A DNA stretch of 64,000 bases, taken from the NCBI GenBank assembly GCA_004431415.1, contig QPMI01000254.1, forward strand, positions 1 through 64,000. The letters are read 5' to 3'. The position numbers were made by a program, and so were the translations under genes. Of the stretch, positions 23,262-34,700 are shown in pieces. The notes under the pieces were generated by a model. The model was not told where the DNA came from, ran no database searches, and was given only the letters and a program-made list of their open reading frames with translations. Within the stretch, counting starts at the first letter, position 1. Each line of letters begins with the position of its first letter. Source of the DNA: Cyanophora paradoxa. Taxonomy: Eukaryota > Glaucocystophyceae > Cyanophorales > Cyanophoraceae.

Positions 23262-24461
23262 GCACCCGGCGGCTCGAGCGCTCCAAGCGCTCCGGCTAGC
23301 GCTCTCAGCACGCGTACGTCTCGCCGCGGCACACGTACGCCATCGTCACCCGCGGGTGTCCACACCCCGAGGCTATGACATGTTCCCCCCTTCCTGGCAC
23401 CGGCGCCTACCCTCGAGCTGCGCGCCAAGGCGCCAACAGCCAGGCCCGGCGATCGGCTCGGCACCAGGATCGTTGGACGCCACGACCAATCGCTTGATCA
23501 ATGTCTTTCATGAATCTAGAGTGTTCCATGTCCCGTTCTGTACCAGAAGGCGGCAGATGTCTGCGCCCACAATAGTCGCGAATTGCAAGTGAGGGCCTGT
23601 TGCACCGGCGACATGCACGGCAGAGCTACGGCGTGGCTGCGCATGCCGGGTTTAAGCCCGGTCCAGGCTCGCCGCACTCTCCAGCTCCGTCCCCAGCGCC
23701 GCGGCCGCCGCGGCCGCCGCGGCCGCCCCGACCGCGCTGGCCGCGCTGGCCCCGCGCGCTGGAGGCCCCGCCCACACTCTCCGCCCGCTCCAACGGCCCC
23801 TCCGCAGCCTCCGCCGCTCGCGGGGCCGGCCGGCCCGGTCCCTGTGGCTGCGCGGGGATGCCAGCGGCAATCCGAGGCCGGCGGCGGTGGCAGTCCGAGG
23901 CCCGGAGGCGGTGGCAATATGCCCGCGGGGGCGGGGCAGAGCTAGCCGCCGCCCCGGCCGCCGCACCGCCGGGCTCCGCGGCGTCGCCCCGCCGCGGCCG
24001 CGCGCCGAGCCGCCCCCGCCGCGGGCGCCGCCGCGCTGGCCCGCCCTCCGACGGCCGGGGCCGCCTCAGCTGCCGCCGGCGCCTCCGCCTCGGCGAGGGT
24101 CCGCAGCGGGGCGCGCTGCCCGCCCGCCTCCTCGCGCGGCGGCCCGCTGGGGGCCGCCTCATGCCTCTCCCCGGCCCCCGGCCGCCGCCGCGGCCGCCAC
24201 CGCGACCGCCCCCGCGTCCGCTGCCGCTCCGCCCAGCCGCCGATGCCGGCCTGCCGGCAGCTTCTGGCGCAGGGGCGCCGGTGGGCGCCGGCTCTGGCGC
24301 CGCCGCACGCGGGGGCCCCGCGGCTCGTTCCGCCCGCGGCGTCCCCTCCCGCGGCCGCCGCGGCCGCCGCCGGGGCGGCTGGGAAGTCTCCGGGGGGCTC
24401 GGCGCCGGGAGAGGCGGGCGGTGCGAGGAGCGCGAGGTCGTTGCGAACCTGCGGGCGGCCG
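23262..24461. other. no certain gene; very GC-rich stretch
   Basis: From about 23690 to 24400 the sequence is rich in CCGCCGCGG-type repeats. Long open frames on both strands here have Arg/Pro/Ala compositions expected by chance. On the minus strand an Ala/Pro-rich frame could be an alternative 3' end of the RWD-RING gene. Confidence 0.4.
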
Positions 24462-25608
24462 TCAGCTGCAGTCCGGCCGCCGGCGCCGGGCGGCCCGCAG
24501 CGCGGCGCGCGCACGAGCATCACGCCCGAGGCGTCCGCCGTGCTCCGCGACTCGAAGAGCCCGTCCCGCGCCCTGCGCCCCGCCGCACCTGCAGTGAGCC
24601 GCCGAGCGCCGCCCGAGCCGGCCGGGGCGGGGTGGGGCGGGGCGGGGTGCGGACCGCTGGCGCTGGAGGCCGGCCTCGTAGCGGCGCTGGATGGCGCGGA
24701 GGGCGGCGCTGGCCTCGAAGTTGGGGGCGCCCGGCGGGGCGTACGTGGCCGGTGAGAGGTCGACCCCCGCCGCCTCGCGCTCGAGGAGGCCCAGGACCCG
24801 CAGCGGCGCCGTCTCCTCCTCCCCGAGGGGCGTCCGGCACGTCGGGCACGGCGGCTCCCTGCCGCCCCCGCCCCCTCGCCCCGGCACGGCAGGACGCGCG
24901 GGCGGCTCCGGGCGGGCGGGACGCACGCGGGGCGGGCCTTGGCCCTCTCCTCGCGCTCCCAGGGCGCGAGGAGGTGCACCATCGTCTGGTCCCGCGCCTT
25001 CGCCTCCCCCCGCTTGAGCTCGTAGGCGCACCAGCGCGCCAGGCACGTGTTGTGGAACGAGTGGTAGCACGCCGTCCGGCAGAAGCCTGCCGCTGGGGTC
25101 GGCGGGGCGGTCTCGGAGCCGGCCCGGCAGGGCGGCCGCGGGGCACCGGAGTCGGCGTCGGCGAGGGGCTCGAGGCAGATGGCGCAGCTGCCTGTGGGGC
25201 CCCTGTCGTTGACGGAGGAGAGGAAGTCCTTGGCCTCCGTGATCAGCTGCGGCCCCCCGCGCGTCGGGCGCCGCCCGCTGAGCCCACACTGGCCCCGCGC
25301 CGGCGCACCGCGAGGAGCGCTAGCTCCCCTGTAAGCTCCTTGACCTTGGCCTGCAGGACGCGGTCCAGCTCAACTGCCGCCGCGTCGTCCAGGCCGCGGC
25401 AGCTCCGGACGGTGCAGCGCGGCGGCTCCTTCGGGTACGCGGCCGGGAGATCGAACGCAATGTCGGCGCGCACGAGCTTTACTCCGACGCCTTCCTCAGC
25501 AGCTGGGTGCGCGCGGAAGAGGATTCGGGAGCTGTCCACGTTGAGCTCCTCCTTATCAGGGAACATCGCTTCGAGCAGCTCTATCTCTTGCTTTCGCTCC
25601 TCCTCCAT
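24462..25608 (-). CDS. RWD-RING E3 ubiquitin ligase, RNF25-like
   Basis: Starts at ATG 25608 (MEEERKQEIELLEAMFPDKE), the usual opening of an RWD domain. Its YPKEPPRCTVRSCRGL holds the YP-x-x-x-P motif (canonical YP-x-x-x-P-x-x). After an intron comes LITEAKDFLSSVNDRG, then the RING: CAICLEPL, then across an intron CYHSFHNTCLARW, then CPTCRTPLGEE. The RING recruits an E2 enzyme; RWD domains serve in protein contact. Order and spacing match the RNF25/GCN2-type RWD-RING proteins. A helical stretch (ASAALRAIQRRYEAGLQRQ) precedes a basic tail; the stop at 24462 depends on the last junction and is uncertain. The start codon region was copied to 22207, along with the divergent tRNA locus. Confidence 0.86.
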
Positions 25609-25838
25609 TACGCTGCTCGTTCGCTATTCTGCGCACTAGCGCTGCTGCGTCAATTCTTGCGTCGGATGACCGCCCTGCTGGTGCTGTGCCGTCGAGTGCT
25701 CGGTGAGCGCAGTCTTCCGCCGAGCCGTCGGACGGCCTCGGGTCGACGTCGACGTCGCAGCTGCTGGCGAAGCCCCTCGCCGGAGTACCCCGCGCGGCCT
25801 GATAGGACCTGTACGCCCAGTTTTGTCGTTGTTTCTCA

Positions 25839-25911
25839 TCCCTCGTAGTCTAGCTGGTTAGGATAACGCGCTCTCACCGCGTAGACCCGGGTTCAAGTCC
25901 CGGCGAGGGAA
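25839..25911 (+). tRNA. trnE-CUC: tRNA-Glu (CTC), second copy
   Basis: Identical in all 73 nt to the gene at 22476, with the same CTC anticodon and downstream TTTTT. It lies 230 bp from the RWD-RING start codon, transcribed away from it. Confidence 0.97.
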
Positions 25912-25928
25912 TCTTTTTCGCCGCCAGT

Positions 25929-25956
25929 GACCGCGGTTCGAATCCCCGCAGGCCCA
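25929..25956 (+). pseudogene. tRNA 3'-half relic, second copy
   Basis: Same B-box and acceptor fragment as at 22566-22593, carried along in the duplication. Confidence 0.6.
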
Positions 25957-26037
25957 CTTCTGCGGCGGCGGGGTTCGGAGCGCGCGCGGGCCCTCCGGCT
26001 CCCGATCGGGTTTTCGACCGTGAAGCGCTTGGCGACA

Positions 26038-26373
26038 CAGTCGCCGACACTGCAGTCTGCATTGACTCTGCAGTTGACTCTTAGAGCTGAATCGCGATAT
26101 CGATCGGATATTGCATGATCCGAAGCTCTGTGAGGCATAGTTGGATACAGTTTGGCTCAGCGGCTGAGTTTTTGTGAACTCTCCCGCTTCGAATAGCATC
26201 CGGCTCCCAGCACGCGCGCCAGCCCGGCTGCGTACGTGCACGCGCGCGAGGCGGCAGCTGCAGCTGCAGGGTGCCGCTGCAGAAGGAGCGACTCGGCGAC
26301 TCGCAGGCGGCCATTGTTGCGAAGCTAGCTCAGCGCAGGCTTAGGCTGTGGCAGCTGTGGTTCAAGCGCGGCC
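26038..26373. other. intergenic / promoter of the NACHT gene
   Basis: No gene is seen. It contains CTGCAG and CAGCTGCAGCTGCAG repeats near 26255-26282 and leads to the ATG at 26374. Confidence 0.45.
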
Positions 26374-29300
26374 ATGGCGACCCAGCAGAGCGGCATAGAC
26401 TACCTCCGAGTGTGGAAGCCAGTGTTGGTTTCGGCGCTCATAGGTGAGCCCCCGCTTGCTGCATCGACATCATTGCCTTCGCGTGCTGACTCCGGTGCGT
26501 GTGCGTGTTCCTGCAGACATGCTCAGGAGTAACCCGCAGTCTGGATATGAGTTCCTCTCCACTTGGTTCTACAAGTGTGCACCCGCACCGGCATCTGCGC
26601 GCACATCCTTTTGCGTCCCACTTGGCCAACGTCATGATCAAATTCAAAATCCCCAGACACGACCCCACCAAGGGCGGCGCTGAGAACGCGGAGGACCCGA
26701 TCGAAGGGATGAGCAAAGCAAAGGTTCGCGCAGCGATTACGAGCGCTTGCGCGTGCGGCACGCAGCGGTTCAACGCGGCGCGCGCACGGCAGGACGAGGC
26801 GCACAAGCTGCAGGACCAGCTGAACGCTGCAAACGCGGCCGTCTCGGCGAAGGATTCCGAGATCGCGTCGTTGAAGACACGCATCGAGGAGGCGAAAGCG
26901 AGCGCGGGCTCTGCGCCCTCCGGCAGCGTGCGCGCGCGCCCTGCTTTCCCCCCGCCCCCACCCCTCTCCCCCTCCTTCTGCGCCTGCTTCCCCCCCCCCC
27001 GCCCTGCCCCCCCCCCCCCCCCCCCCCCCTCCGGCAGCGTGCGCGCCCTGCTTCCCCCCTCCCCCCCTCCCCACCTTTTCCCCCCCCCTCCCTCCCCCTC
27101 CCTCCCCTCCCCCCCCTCCCCCACCTTCCCCCGCGGCCCGGCGAGCTCGCGATCGCGCGCGTCGCGAGCGAACGGGGGCGCCGTGCGGCAGGCGGAGGCG
27201 GACGAGGGGACGGCGAAAGCGACGGCGGCGGAGGCGGCGGAGCAGCAGCTGGCGTCCGTCACGGCGGCGCTGCAGGAGAGAACGGCGGAGGCGAGCGAGC
27301 ACGAGGCGCGCGCCGCGAGGGCCGAGGCCCACGCAGCCACCCTCAGGCCCAGGCGAGCCCGCCCGCCCGCGGCGCCGCCGCAGCGGCGCGGCGACCGCGG
27401 GCGGGGCTGAGGCGTCGTTCGGCAGGTGGAGGAGCTGCAGTCGCTGCTGGAGCACGCGAACGAGAGCAAGGAGGAGCTGACGGGCCACGTGCTCGAGCTG
27501 CGCAACCAGGTCGGCGAGCTGCACAGCCTGATGGACCACGCCAACGAGAGCAAGGACGAGCTCACCACGCACGTCCTCGAGCTCCAGGCGAGGCTCGACG
27601 CCGCCCTCTCCGGGGCCGGTGTCGCCGCGCCCCCGCTCCCCGAGGTGCACCGCCCGCCCCGGGCCGAGCCGCGGGGCGGGCGGGGGCCGACGCTGGCTGG
27701 GGGCGCATGCAGCACGAGGCGGCCACGGCGGAGTCCGGCAAGGAGGACTTCCCCGTCGAGGTCCGCGGCCGCCCGCCCCGGCCCCCCGGCCCCGCCCCTT
27801 CCCGACGCCGCCACGCAGGAGGCCAAGGGCGAGGAGTCCGCCCCGCCGCCGCCGGCCGAGGAGCCCAGGCCTGCGGAGGAGAAGGAGGAGGAGGCTCCCG
27901 CCGCGGTGCGGCTGTGGGCTGGACGCGAGCGGCGAAGTCTGACGCGATCGTAGGAGGCCGTAGCCGAGGGGGCGGAGCCGGGGCCGGCGGCGGCGGCCGA
28001 GGGAGGGGAGGATGCGGACACGGGGAGCTGCAGCAGCCTCAGCACGGACAGCGACAGCGACGCCGAGGATCCGCGCATGCAGCGGATGCGGGCGATGAAG
28101 CTGCGGATCAAGCGGCGGGGGGAGGTGCGGGTCTTCCTCTCGTCGACCTTCCAGGACATGCGGGGGGAGCGGGACGCCTTCCGCGCCCTCGTCTCCAGCA
28201 AGATGAGGGGCCTCTGCGCCGAGCGCGGCCTCTACTTCCACCTCGTCGACCTGTGCGCGGAGTTGAACGCTAACGCGGCTCGCGCGCGAACGTTGAATGC
28301 GAACGCGCGGGGCGGCAGGCGCTGGGGCATCACGGGTGAGGAGGCGACGTCGGGCGAGGTCACTCGCCTCTGCCTCGAGCAGGTCCGCATGCCCCTCCCC
28401 GACCGATATCGATCGCGTACCCCTTTCCAGAGCGCCCCCGAACCCCGAGCAGGTTCAAAAGAGCACGTACTTCGTCTGCATCCTCAAGGGTGCGCACAGT
28501 TGCACCTTGGATTCGCCGGCTCAGTCCGGGATCTGCTCACCCTCGCACCGCGGCCGCGGCAGGCCGCTACGGGTGGCACGACACGTCCTTCAGCAGCGCC
28601 GGCGCCGCCGGCGCGAAACCGAACGAGGCCGACGCCCTCTTTCGAAAGCGCGCCGTCGGTTTGATCCGAGCCCGATCTCCAGCCGGCGGCCGCCGCGGGG
28701 GCCTGACGCGTGGACGCCCCGCAGGAACCTGGAGATCGCGGAGCGGGGCGGGTTCGGGGGCGTGCGGCAGTGGGCCGACCGCAGCGTCACAGAGATTGAG
28801 ATCCGCGAGGGGGTGCTCTCCCGCCTCCAGGTGCTCCCCCCGCCCACCCCCCACCCCCTCCCCTTCTTCCCACCACACCTCCGCGCCCTTTTCCCCCTCT
28901 AGCTCTTAGCCCTCCCCCCCCCCCCCTCCCCTCCCCTCCCTCCCCCCCCCCCTCCCCGCCCGCCTCGCTCGCCCTCGGTCGTGCCGACGCTTGGATGGCA
29001 GGAGGCGAAACACACGAGCCTCTTCTACTTTGCGTCGGAGGCTGTAGCTCAGGCCTCCCGCGAGGCCGACGCCGCCGCCGGGAGGGGCGAGGGCCCGTAC
29101 GCCATCGAAAGGCTCGCGGTTCGCGTCCACCCTCTCCCGCCGCTGCCGGCCGAAGCTTCGAGATCGAGACCAAGATCGAATGCACCGGGCGCGCAGGCGC
29201 TGAAGGAGGAGATCCGGGCGTCGGGCGTGCCGATGGAGGAGTACTCGGACTGGAAGTGGCCCGCGGCCGCCGCCAGCGAAGCCCTCGCCGATGCGCGCCA

Positions 29301-29689
29301 ACCGCGATCTCCCTCCGCACCAAAGTTCCGTCGTGCCTGACCCGCGGGGCGCGCAGAAGCTGCGGGGGGACTTCGCGCTCAACGCGCGCAGGGACGGCTT
29401 CGGCCGCTACCAGGCGCGCCCGCCCGCCCGCCGCTGAGCCTCGCGATCGCGGTGACGCGCGCGCGCGGCGCGGGCGGGTGCAGGCGGGCTTCGCGGCGGG
29501 CTTCCGGCGCGTGTACGCGGGCGACGGGGCGGACGAGGCGGCGCTCGGGCGTACGCCGCCGCCGAGGGCCCGAGGCGCGTGCCTTTGCTTCGGCTCTGGC
29601 GCGCGCGCGCAGACGGGCGGCGCGCAGGTCCTGCTGCTCACCGGCGAGAGCGGCTGCGGCAAGACAGGCCCGCCCCTACCCCGCCCCTT

Positions 29690-29720
<31 letters not shown>

Positions 29721-31447
29721 TCCTCCCGTGCCCCCACTTTTCGCCGACCCGGGCCGGGGCAGCGCTGCTGGTGAACTGGGCCGAGGCGTGGAGGCGGGGC
29801 ACCCCTCGGACCTGGTGCTCGTTCACTGCGCCGCGGCCACCTGGGAGAGCTGCGAGCTCTCCAACCTCCTCTTGTGCGCCCGCCGGCCTGCAGACCTCGC
29901 CGCTCCCGAGCGAGCCGGCGCGCGCGCGCGCGCAGCCGCCTGAGGGACGCGCTGCGGGGCGCCGGCATGGAGGGCTTCCCCGAGCTCGAGGGCGCCGGGC
30001 GGCTGGACGACGAGGAGGCGCCCGCCCCGCCCCGCCCCCGCCCCGCCCGCTCCCCGCCGACCCGCGCCCCGCGCATGCGCGTGCGCAGGCGGCGGGGCTT
30101 GTGCGGCGGTGCTGGAGAAGGGGGCGGGGGCGTGGCCGCGGCGGCTCGTCCTCGCCGTCGACGACCTCGACCTCCTGGGCCGCGGCCTGCCCCCGCCCTC
30201 GCCTGGCTCCCGCCGCCGCCGGGCCCCGCCTCCGCATCCTCGCCACCTGCCTGCCGGCGCCATCCCCGCGGCGGCGCGTGCGGCGGGCCGGCCGCTCGTG
30301 GAGCGCACGCCGGCGCCCCTCGACGCCGCCCGCCGGCGCCTCGTCGTCGACGGCATCCTCCAGGCGCCCCCGCCCGCCCGCCCCCGCGGAGCTGCCCGTG
30401 CCTCGCGCTGAGGCCTTGGGCGGGCCGGGGCAGGGCCAGGGGAAGCGGCTGCGGAAGGAGGAGCACGGGCGGGTGACCTCGGCGGGGGCGTGCGAGAGCC
30501 CGCTGTACGTGGCGCTGCTGCTGGAGGAGCTCGCCCAGCGCTCCATCCACGACAACCTCGAGCAGGCGCGAGCGGGCGGGCGGGCGTCGTCCTGGCGGGA
30601 TCGATGTTTATCCCCGCGGCAGGACCTGGGGGCGCTGCTGGGGAGCGGGACGCCGGCGGGGCTCCTGCGGCACGTGCTGCGGCGCCTCGGCGAGGAGCAC
30701 GCCCCCAGCGCCGCCCGCAAAGCCCTCTCCGCCCTCCTCTGCGCCCGCGCCGGCGCCGGCCTCGAGGCGCGCTCGCGTGCCCCCCACCCGGCACCGGCCG
30801 CTGGCAGAGTCGACGAGGAGCTCACGGGCCGGGGCGGCAGATGCCGGAGCTGATGGATTTCTGCGGGGCGCTGATGGAGGAGCCGATGCGGGGGGACGCG
30901 GACCCGGAGGAGAGCCCGCCCGGGACCCCGACCCTGGGCTACGGCCCCGGGTGGCGCCCCCCCCGGGTGGACGCCCCCACGCCGTGGGCGCTCCTCTGGG
31001 CCAACATCGAGCCCCTCGTCGTCTGCTTCCGCGCCCGCGACGGTGCCCCAGCCCGCCCCCTCCGATCCCGGGCCGCCGCGCTAAAAGACCGGGCAGAGAG
31101 CGGGAGGACGGTGGCGCTGCACCGGCTCACCCACTGCGCGGCCGAGGTGCGGGCGCCCCGCGCCGGCCCCGCCCGCCGCCGGCGCTCTGTTGCGAGGCGC
31201 GGTGCCCCGGCAGGCGGTGGGGGAGGAGTACGGGCTGGGGGCGGAGGCGGCGGCGCGGGCGGTGCGGGACGAGTACGACGCCTTCCTCGAGACGAAGCGC
31301 GGCGCCCCGCTCTTCCACGCCGAGACGCGTGCCCCCGAGGAGGAGGCGGAGGCGGAGGCGGAGGCGGCGGCCCTCCGCGCCTTCCTCGCCGCGCAGGCGG
31401 AGGGAGGGGGAGAGGCGGGCGGCGCCGATATCGATACCCTCAACTAG
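26374..31447 (+). CDS. DPY-30-like / coiled-coil / DUF4062 / NACHT protein (nephrocystin-3 or NWD1-like)
   Basis: Start ATG at 26374. The N-terminus (VWKPVLVSALI spliced to DMLRSNPQSGYEFLSTW) fits the DPY-30/RIIa dimerisation-docking motif (P-x-L-x-x-x-L, P, E-F-L). A coiled coil follows, with two 28-residue repeats (EHANESKEELTGHVLEL, DHANESKDELTTHVLEL). DUF4062 begins with RVFLSSTFQDMRGERDAF, then RWGITGEEATSGEV and later RYGWHDTSF. The NACHT-type NTPase has Walker A GESGCGKT (a GC-AG intron, joined to ALLVNWAEAW), GHPSDLVLVHCAAATW, and Walker B RLVLAVDDLDLL. The tail is helical and acidic; stop at 31447. DUF4062 plus NACHT is the layout of nephrocystin-3 and NWD1 proteins. A one-base frame break lies near 29795-29803. 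Convergent with the cyclase gene. Confidence 0.82.
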
Positions 31448-31775
31448 TGCCGGGGCTTAGTCGAGGACATGCGCATATGCGCGCGCGCATGTTTCCCCCG
31501 CCAGCCCCAGCGCTAGCCCGGGCGCAGGCGCCGGCCGCGGCTGGTCCGCAGCTGTGTTGCGAATGACAGCGGCGGAGAGGGACATGAATTAATCGCGTTT
31601 ACTTAGATTCTCAATAGAACGTACTAGTACTAGTACTTTGAAAAGAATTCGAAGAAGCGGACGGCACATTGCGAATTCGAACTACCAGCTGAACGACGTC
31701 GACCTACCCTACATCTAAGCTGCGACGACTCGAGAGACATGCGCGATGGACTACAAACAGCATCGGACTAGTTAC
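31448..31775. other. short convergent intergenic region
   Basis: 328 bp between two convergent stop codons. It contains a TACTAGTACTAGTACTT repeat (31622-31638) and AT-richer sequence, fitting two 3' UTRs. No gene is seen. Confidence 0.5.
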
Positions 31776-34700
31776 TTACACGGAGCCGGCGACCGAGGGG
31801 CGGAAGAGGACGGATCCGGAGGCGCCGGAGAAGGCCGAGGGGGCCGACGCGGGGCTCGTGAGCGTGCTTCCGCTGCCGAGGCTGGTGATACTGCCCTCGC
31901 GGGCGCGGGCGAGGGCGGCGAGGGGGTAGGCGGCGTGCGGGAAGAGGGGGCTCCACCCCCGGAGGATGCCCTTGGCGGCGAGCACGGAGGCGCCCTCCGC
32001 CTCGGCGGCCGCGTCCCCCGCCGCGGCGCCCAGCGCCGAGAGGGCGAGGCCGCGCACCGTCTCCAGGCCCCGCCGCCCCGCCTCCTTCGCCGCCCGCCGG
32101 AACGACCCCGCGCCCGCCGCCGCGCCCCGCGCTCGTCGGCGGCGGCGCGGGGACGGCCGCGCCGGAGGCCTTGCCGGTGACGGCGGGGCGGGGCCGGGGC
32201 GGGGGGCGGGCGGGGGCGGGGGCGACGCCCTCGTAGTACTCGCGGACGCCGCGGACGAGGGCGAGGGGCCCGGCGCCCAGCTCGAAGGCCCCCGCGTACT
32301 GCCGCATCAGCCGCTCCGCGCGCGCCACCAGCCGCGCCGCCGCCGCCGCGTTCTGCGGCTCGGCCTCCTCGCCGCGGGCGCGGATCCAGAGGCGGAGGGC
32401 GAGGAAGCAGAGGGTGAGGTGCAGCTGGATGGCGTACGGCTCGGTCTGCCGCAGCGGCTCCAGCAGGGCGAGGGCGCCCTGGAGGGCGGAGACGGCCGAG
32501 AAGGCGTCCCCGCGGGCCAGCCGCTCCTCCCCCGTCACGATCGCCGTCCGCGCCTGCAGCCGCGGGTACCCTGCGCCGGCGAGCCTCGGCGGGGGCGGGG
32601 AGGGCGGGGGCGGGGAGGGCGGGGAGGGGCCGGACCGGAGAACTTGCCGGCGGCGAGGAGGCCCTGGAAGGGCTTCAGCTCGCGCCGCCACACGTCTGCG
32701 CGGGGCCGCCGGGGCGTCAGCGGAGCGCGGGGCGGGTGCTGGGAGGGGGCGGGAGGGGCGCGCCTGTGTCGCCGGTCATGGCGCCGATGTCGAGGAGCTC
32801 GGCGTGGGCCCAGCCCTGCACCACGCTGTCCCCCCGCTTCGTCGCTGCCCGCGCCCCGCGAGAGGGCGTTCAGGCAAGGCAGAGAGAGATAGAGGGAGAG
32901 GGAGGCGGGGCGGACCGACGGCGAGGATGGAGGCGAAGCGGGCGCGGGAGACGGCGAGCGGGGTGCGCCACTGCATCTCGGCGGAGCCGGTGACGGAGCA
33001 GAGCTCGCCCTCGCGGCGCATGTAGCAGAGGCGCTGGGCGGCGGCGAAGCCCTCCTCGCCGACCTCGACGAGGGCGGCCCACTCCCCCGCGCAGTAGTGG
33101 AGCATGCACGCGCAGAGGGCCACGTACGTCCACGCCGCCACCGCCCCCTCCCCGGCCTGCCCGGGGGGCGTTGGCGGCAAAGGGCAACGGGGGAGGCGGG
33201 GGCGGGGGCCCCACCTGGGCGAGGGCGTCGCGGGCGCGGCGGAGGTACGAGCGCGCCGTCGGGAAGAGCTTCAGCACCGCGCACGTCGCCTGCCCCGCCG
33301 CCCCCGCCGCGTCAGGCCTGTCGGGCGGGGGCGGGGGCGGGGGCGGACGGCGGCGTTGGCGAAGGAGCGGGCGAGGTCGACGGGGGAGCCGAGGCGCTCG
33401 GCGAGGTTGAGGGCGGTGAGCATGGCGAGCAGCTGGCCCTCCACGTCCCCCTGCAGGAAGCACGCCTGCGCCAGCTGGTCGTAGCACCCCACCGCCTGCG
33501 CCAAGGGCGTGAGGCGCGAAGTAACAACGGGGGCGGGGGAGGGGGCGGACGGTGGAGACGTCGGGGTCGCCGGCGCGGCGGCCGGCGACCCAGCGGCGCG
33601 GGGCGGCGCGCTGGAGGGCCTGGACGGCGACCTGGCGGGCGACGCCGAGGCCCATGCCGCCCCGCGTGCGCGGGAAGGGCCGCCCCAGCAGCGCCAGCGC
33701 CGCCTCCAGGTGCTCCCGGCACGCCGCCATCGAGCCCGTCGCGAAGTGCGCCTCGCCGAGCCGCAGCGCCAGCCGCGCCTTCGAGGCCGCCGGGTGCGCC
33801 CCCGGGGCGATCGCGAGCGCCCGCGCCGCCAGGGCGATCACCTCGCGCCCCGCGTGCGCCCGCGCCGCCTCCTCCGCCCCCTTGGAGAGGTACTCGACGG
33901 CCTTGGGCGCCACGTCGGCCGCCTCGAAGTGGTGCGCGAGCAGGGCGTAGTAGTCGGGGTCCTCGGTGCCGTACTGCTCCTCGATGAACTCGCCGACGCG
34001 GGCGTGGACGGCCTGCGCCTGGCTCTTGAGGAGGAGGTGGTAGGCGACGTCGACGACGAGCTGGTGCTTGAAGACGAAGGCCTGGCCGGCCCCCGCGCCC
34101 AGCACCCCGCCCTCGCCGCCGCCGCCCTCGCCCTCGTCCTCGTCGGGGTGGATGAAGTCGGCCTCGGCGAGGCTGTCGAGGTCGTCCAGGAGCGCCTCCC
34201 GGGGCACGGGCATCGGGTAGACGCGCCACAGCACCTCCGAGTCGAAGCAGCGGCCCAGCACGGCCGCCACCTTGAGCGCGAGCTGCTGCGAGGCGTCCAG
34301 GCGGTCGATGCGCGCCACGATGACCCCCTGCAGCGAGTCCGGCAGCGAGGCGAGCACGCCCCCGCTCTGCGCCGTCTCCAGCTCGAACGTCACCGAGCCC
34401 CGCCGCCCCTCCGCCCCGGGGCTCAGCGCCCCGGCGCCGGCCCCGGCCCCGGCCTCCCCGCCCAGCGGGGAGAGCTCGGGGATGCCGCCGGCCCCCGGGG
34501 CCCCGGCGGCCCCGGCTCCAGCAGCGGGCTCGGCGGGGGCGAGGCGGACGGCGCCCTTCTCGAGGAGCATGGAGAGGAGCTCCTCGGTGAAGAGCGGCCG
34601 CCCCTGCGCCTTGGCGTACAGGAACTCCACGAGGGCGTCGGGCGGCTCCGAGCCCAGCAGCCGGTCCGCCACCTGCGCCCGCGTCTCCTCCCGCGAGAGC

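Larger units (their letters stand above)
25588..26037. repeat. tRNA-Glu locus duplication, copy 2
   Basis: Partner of 22207-22674, 3.36 kb away at the tRNA. Here the block joins the intact RWD-RING gene, so this is probably the parent copy and the other a local direct duplicate. Confidence 0.9.

Noticed and set aside
23600-25639. A 679-codon plus-strand open frame
   Set aside because: Composition is Arg/Pro/Ala noise of GC-rich DNA, and it runs antisense through the RWD-RING gene.
25874-26062. Minus-strand frame reading GLRGFEPRS
   Set aside because: This peptide is the well-known false translation of tRNA 3' ends; it lies on the tRNA-Glu and the tRNA relic.
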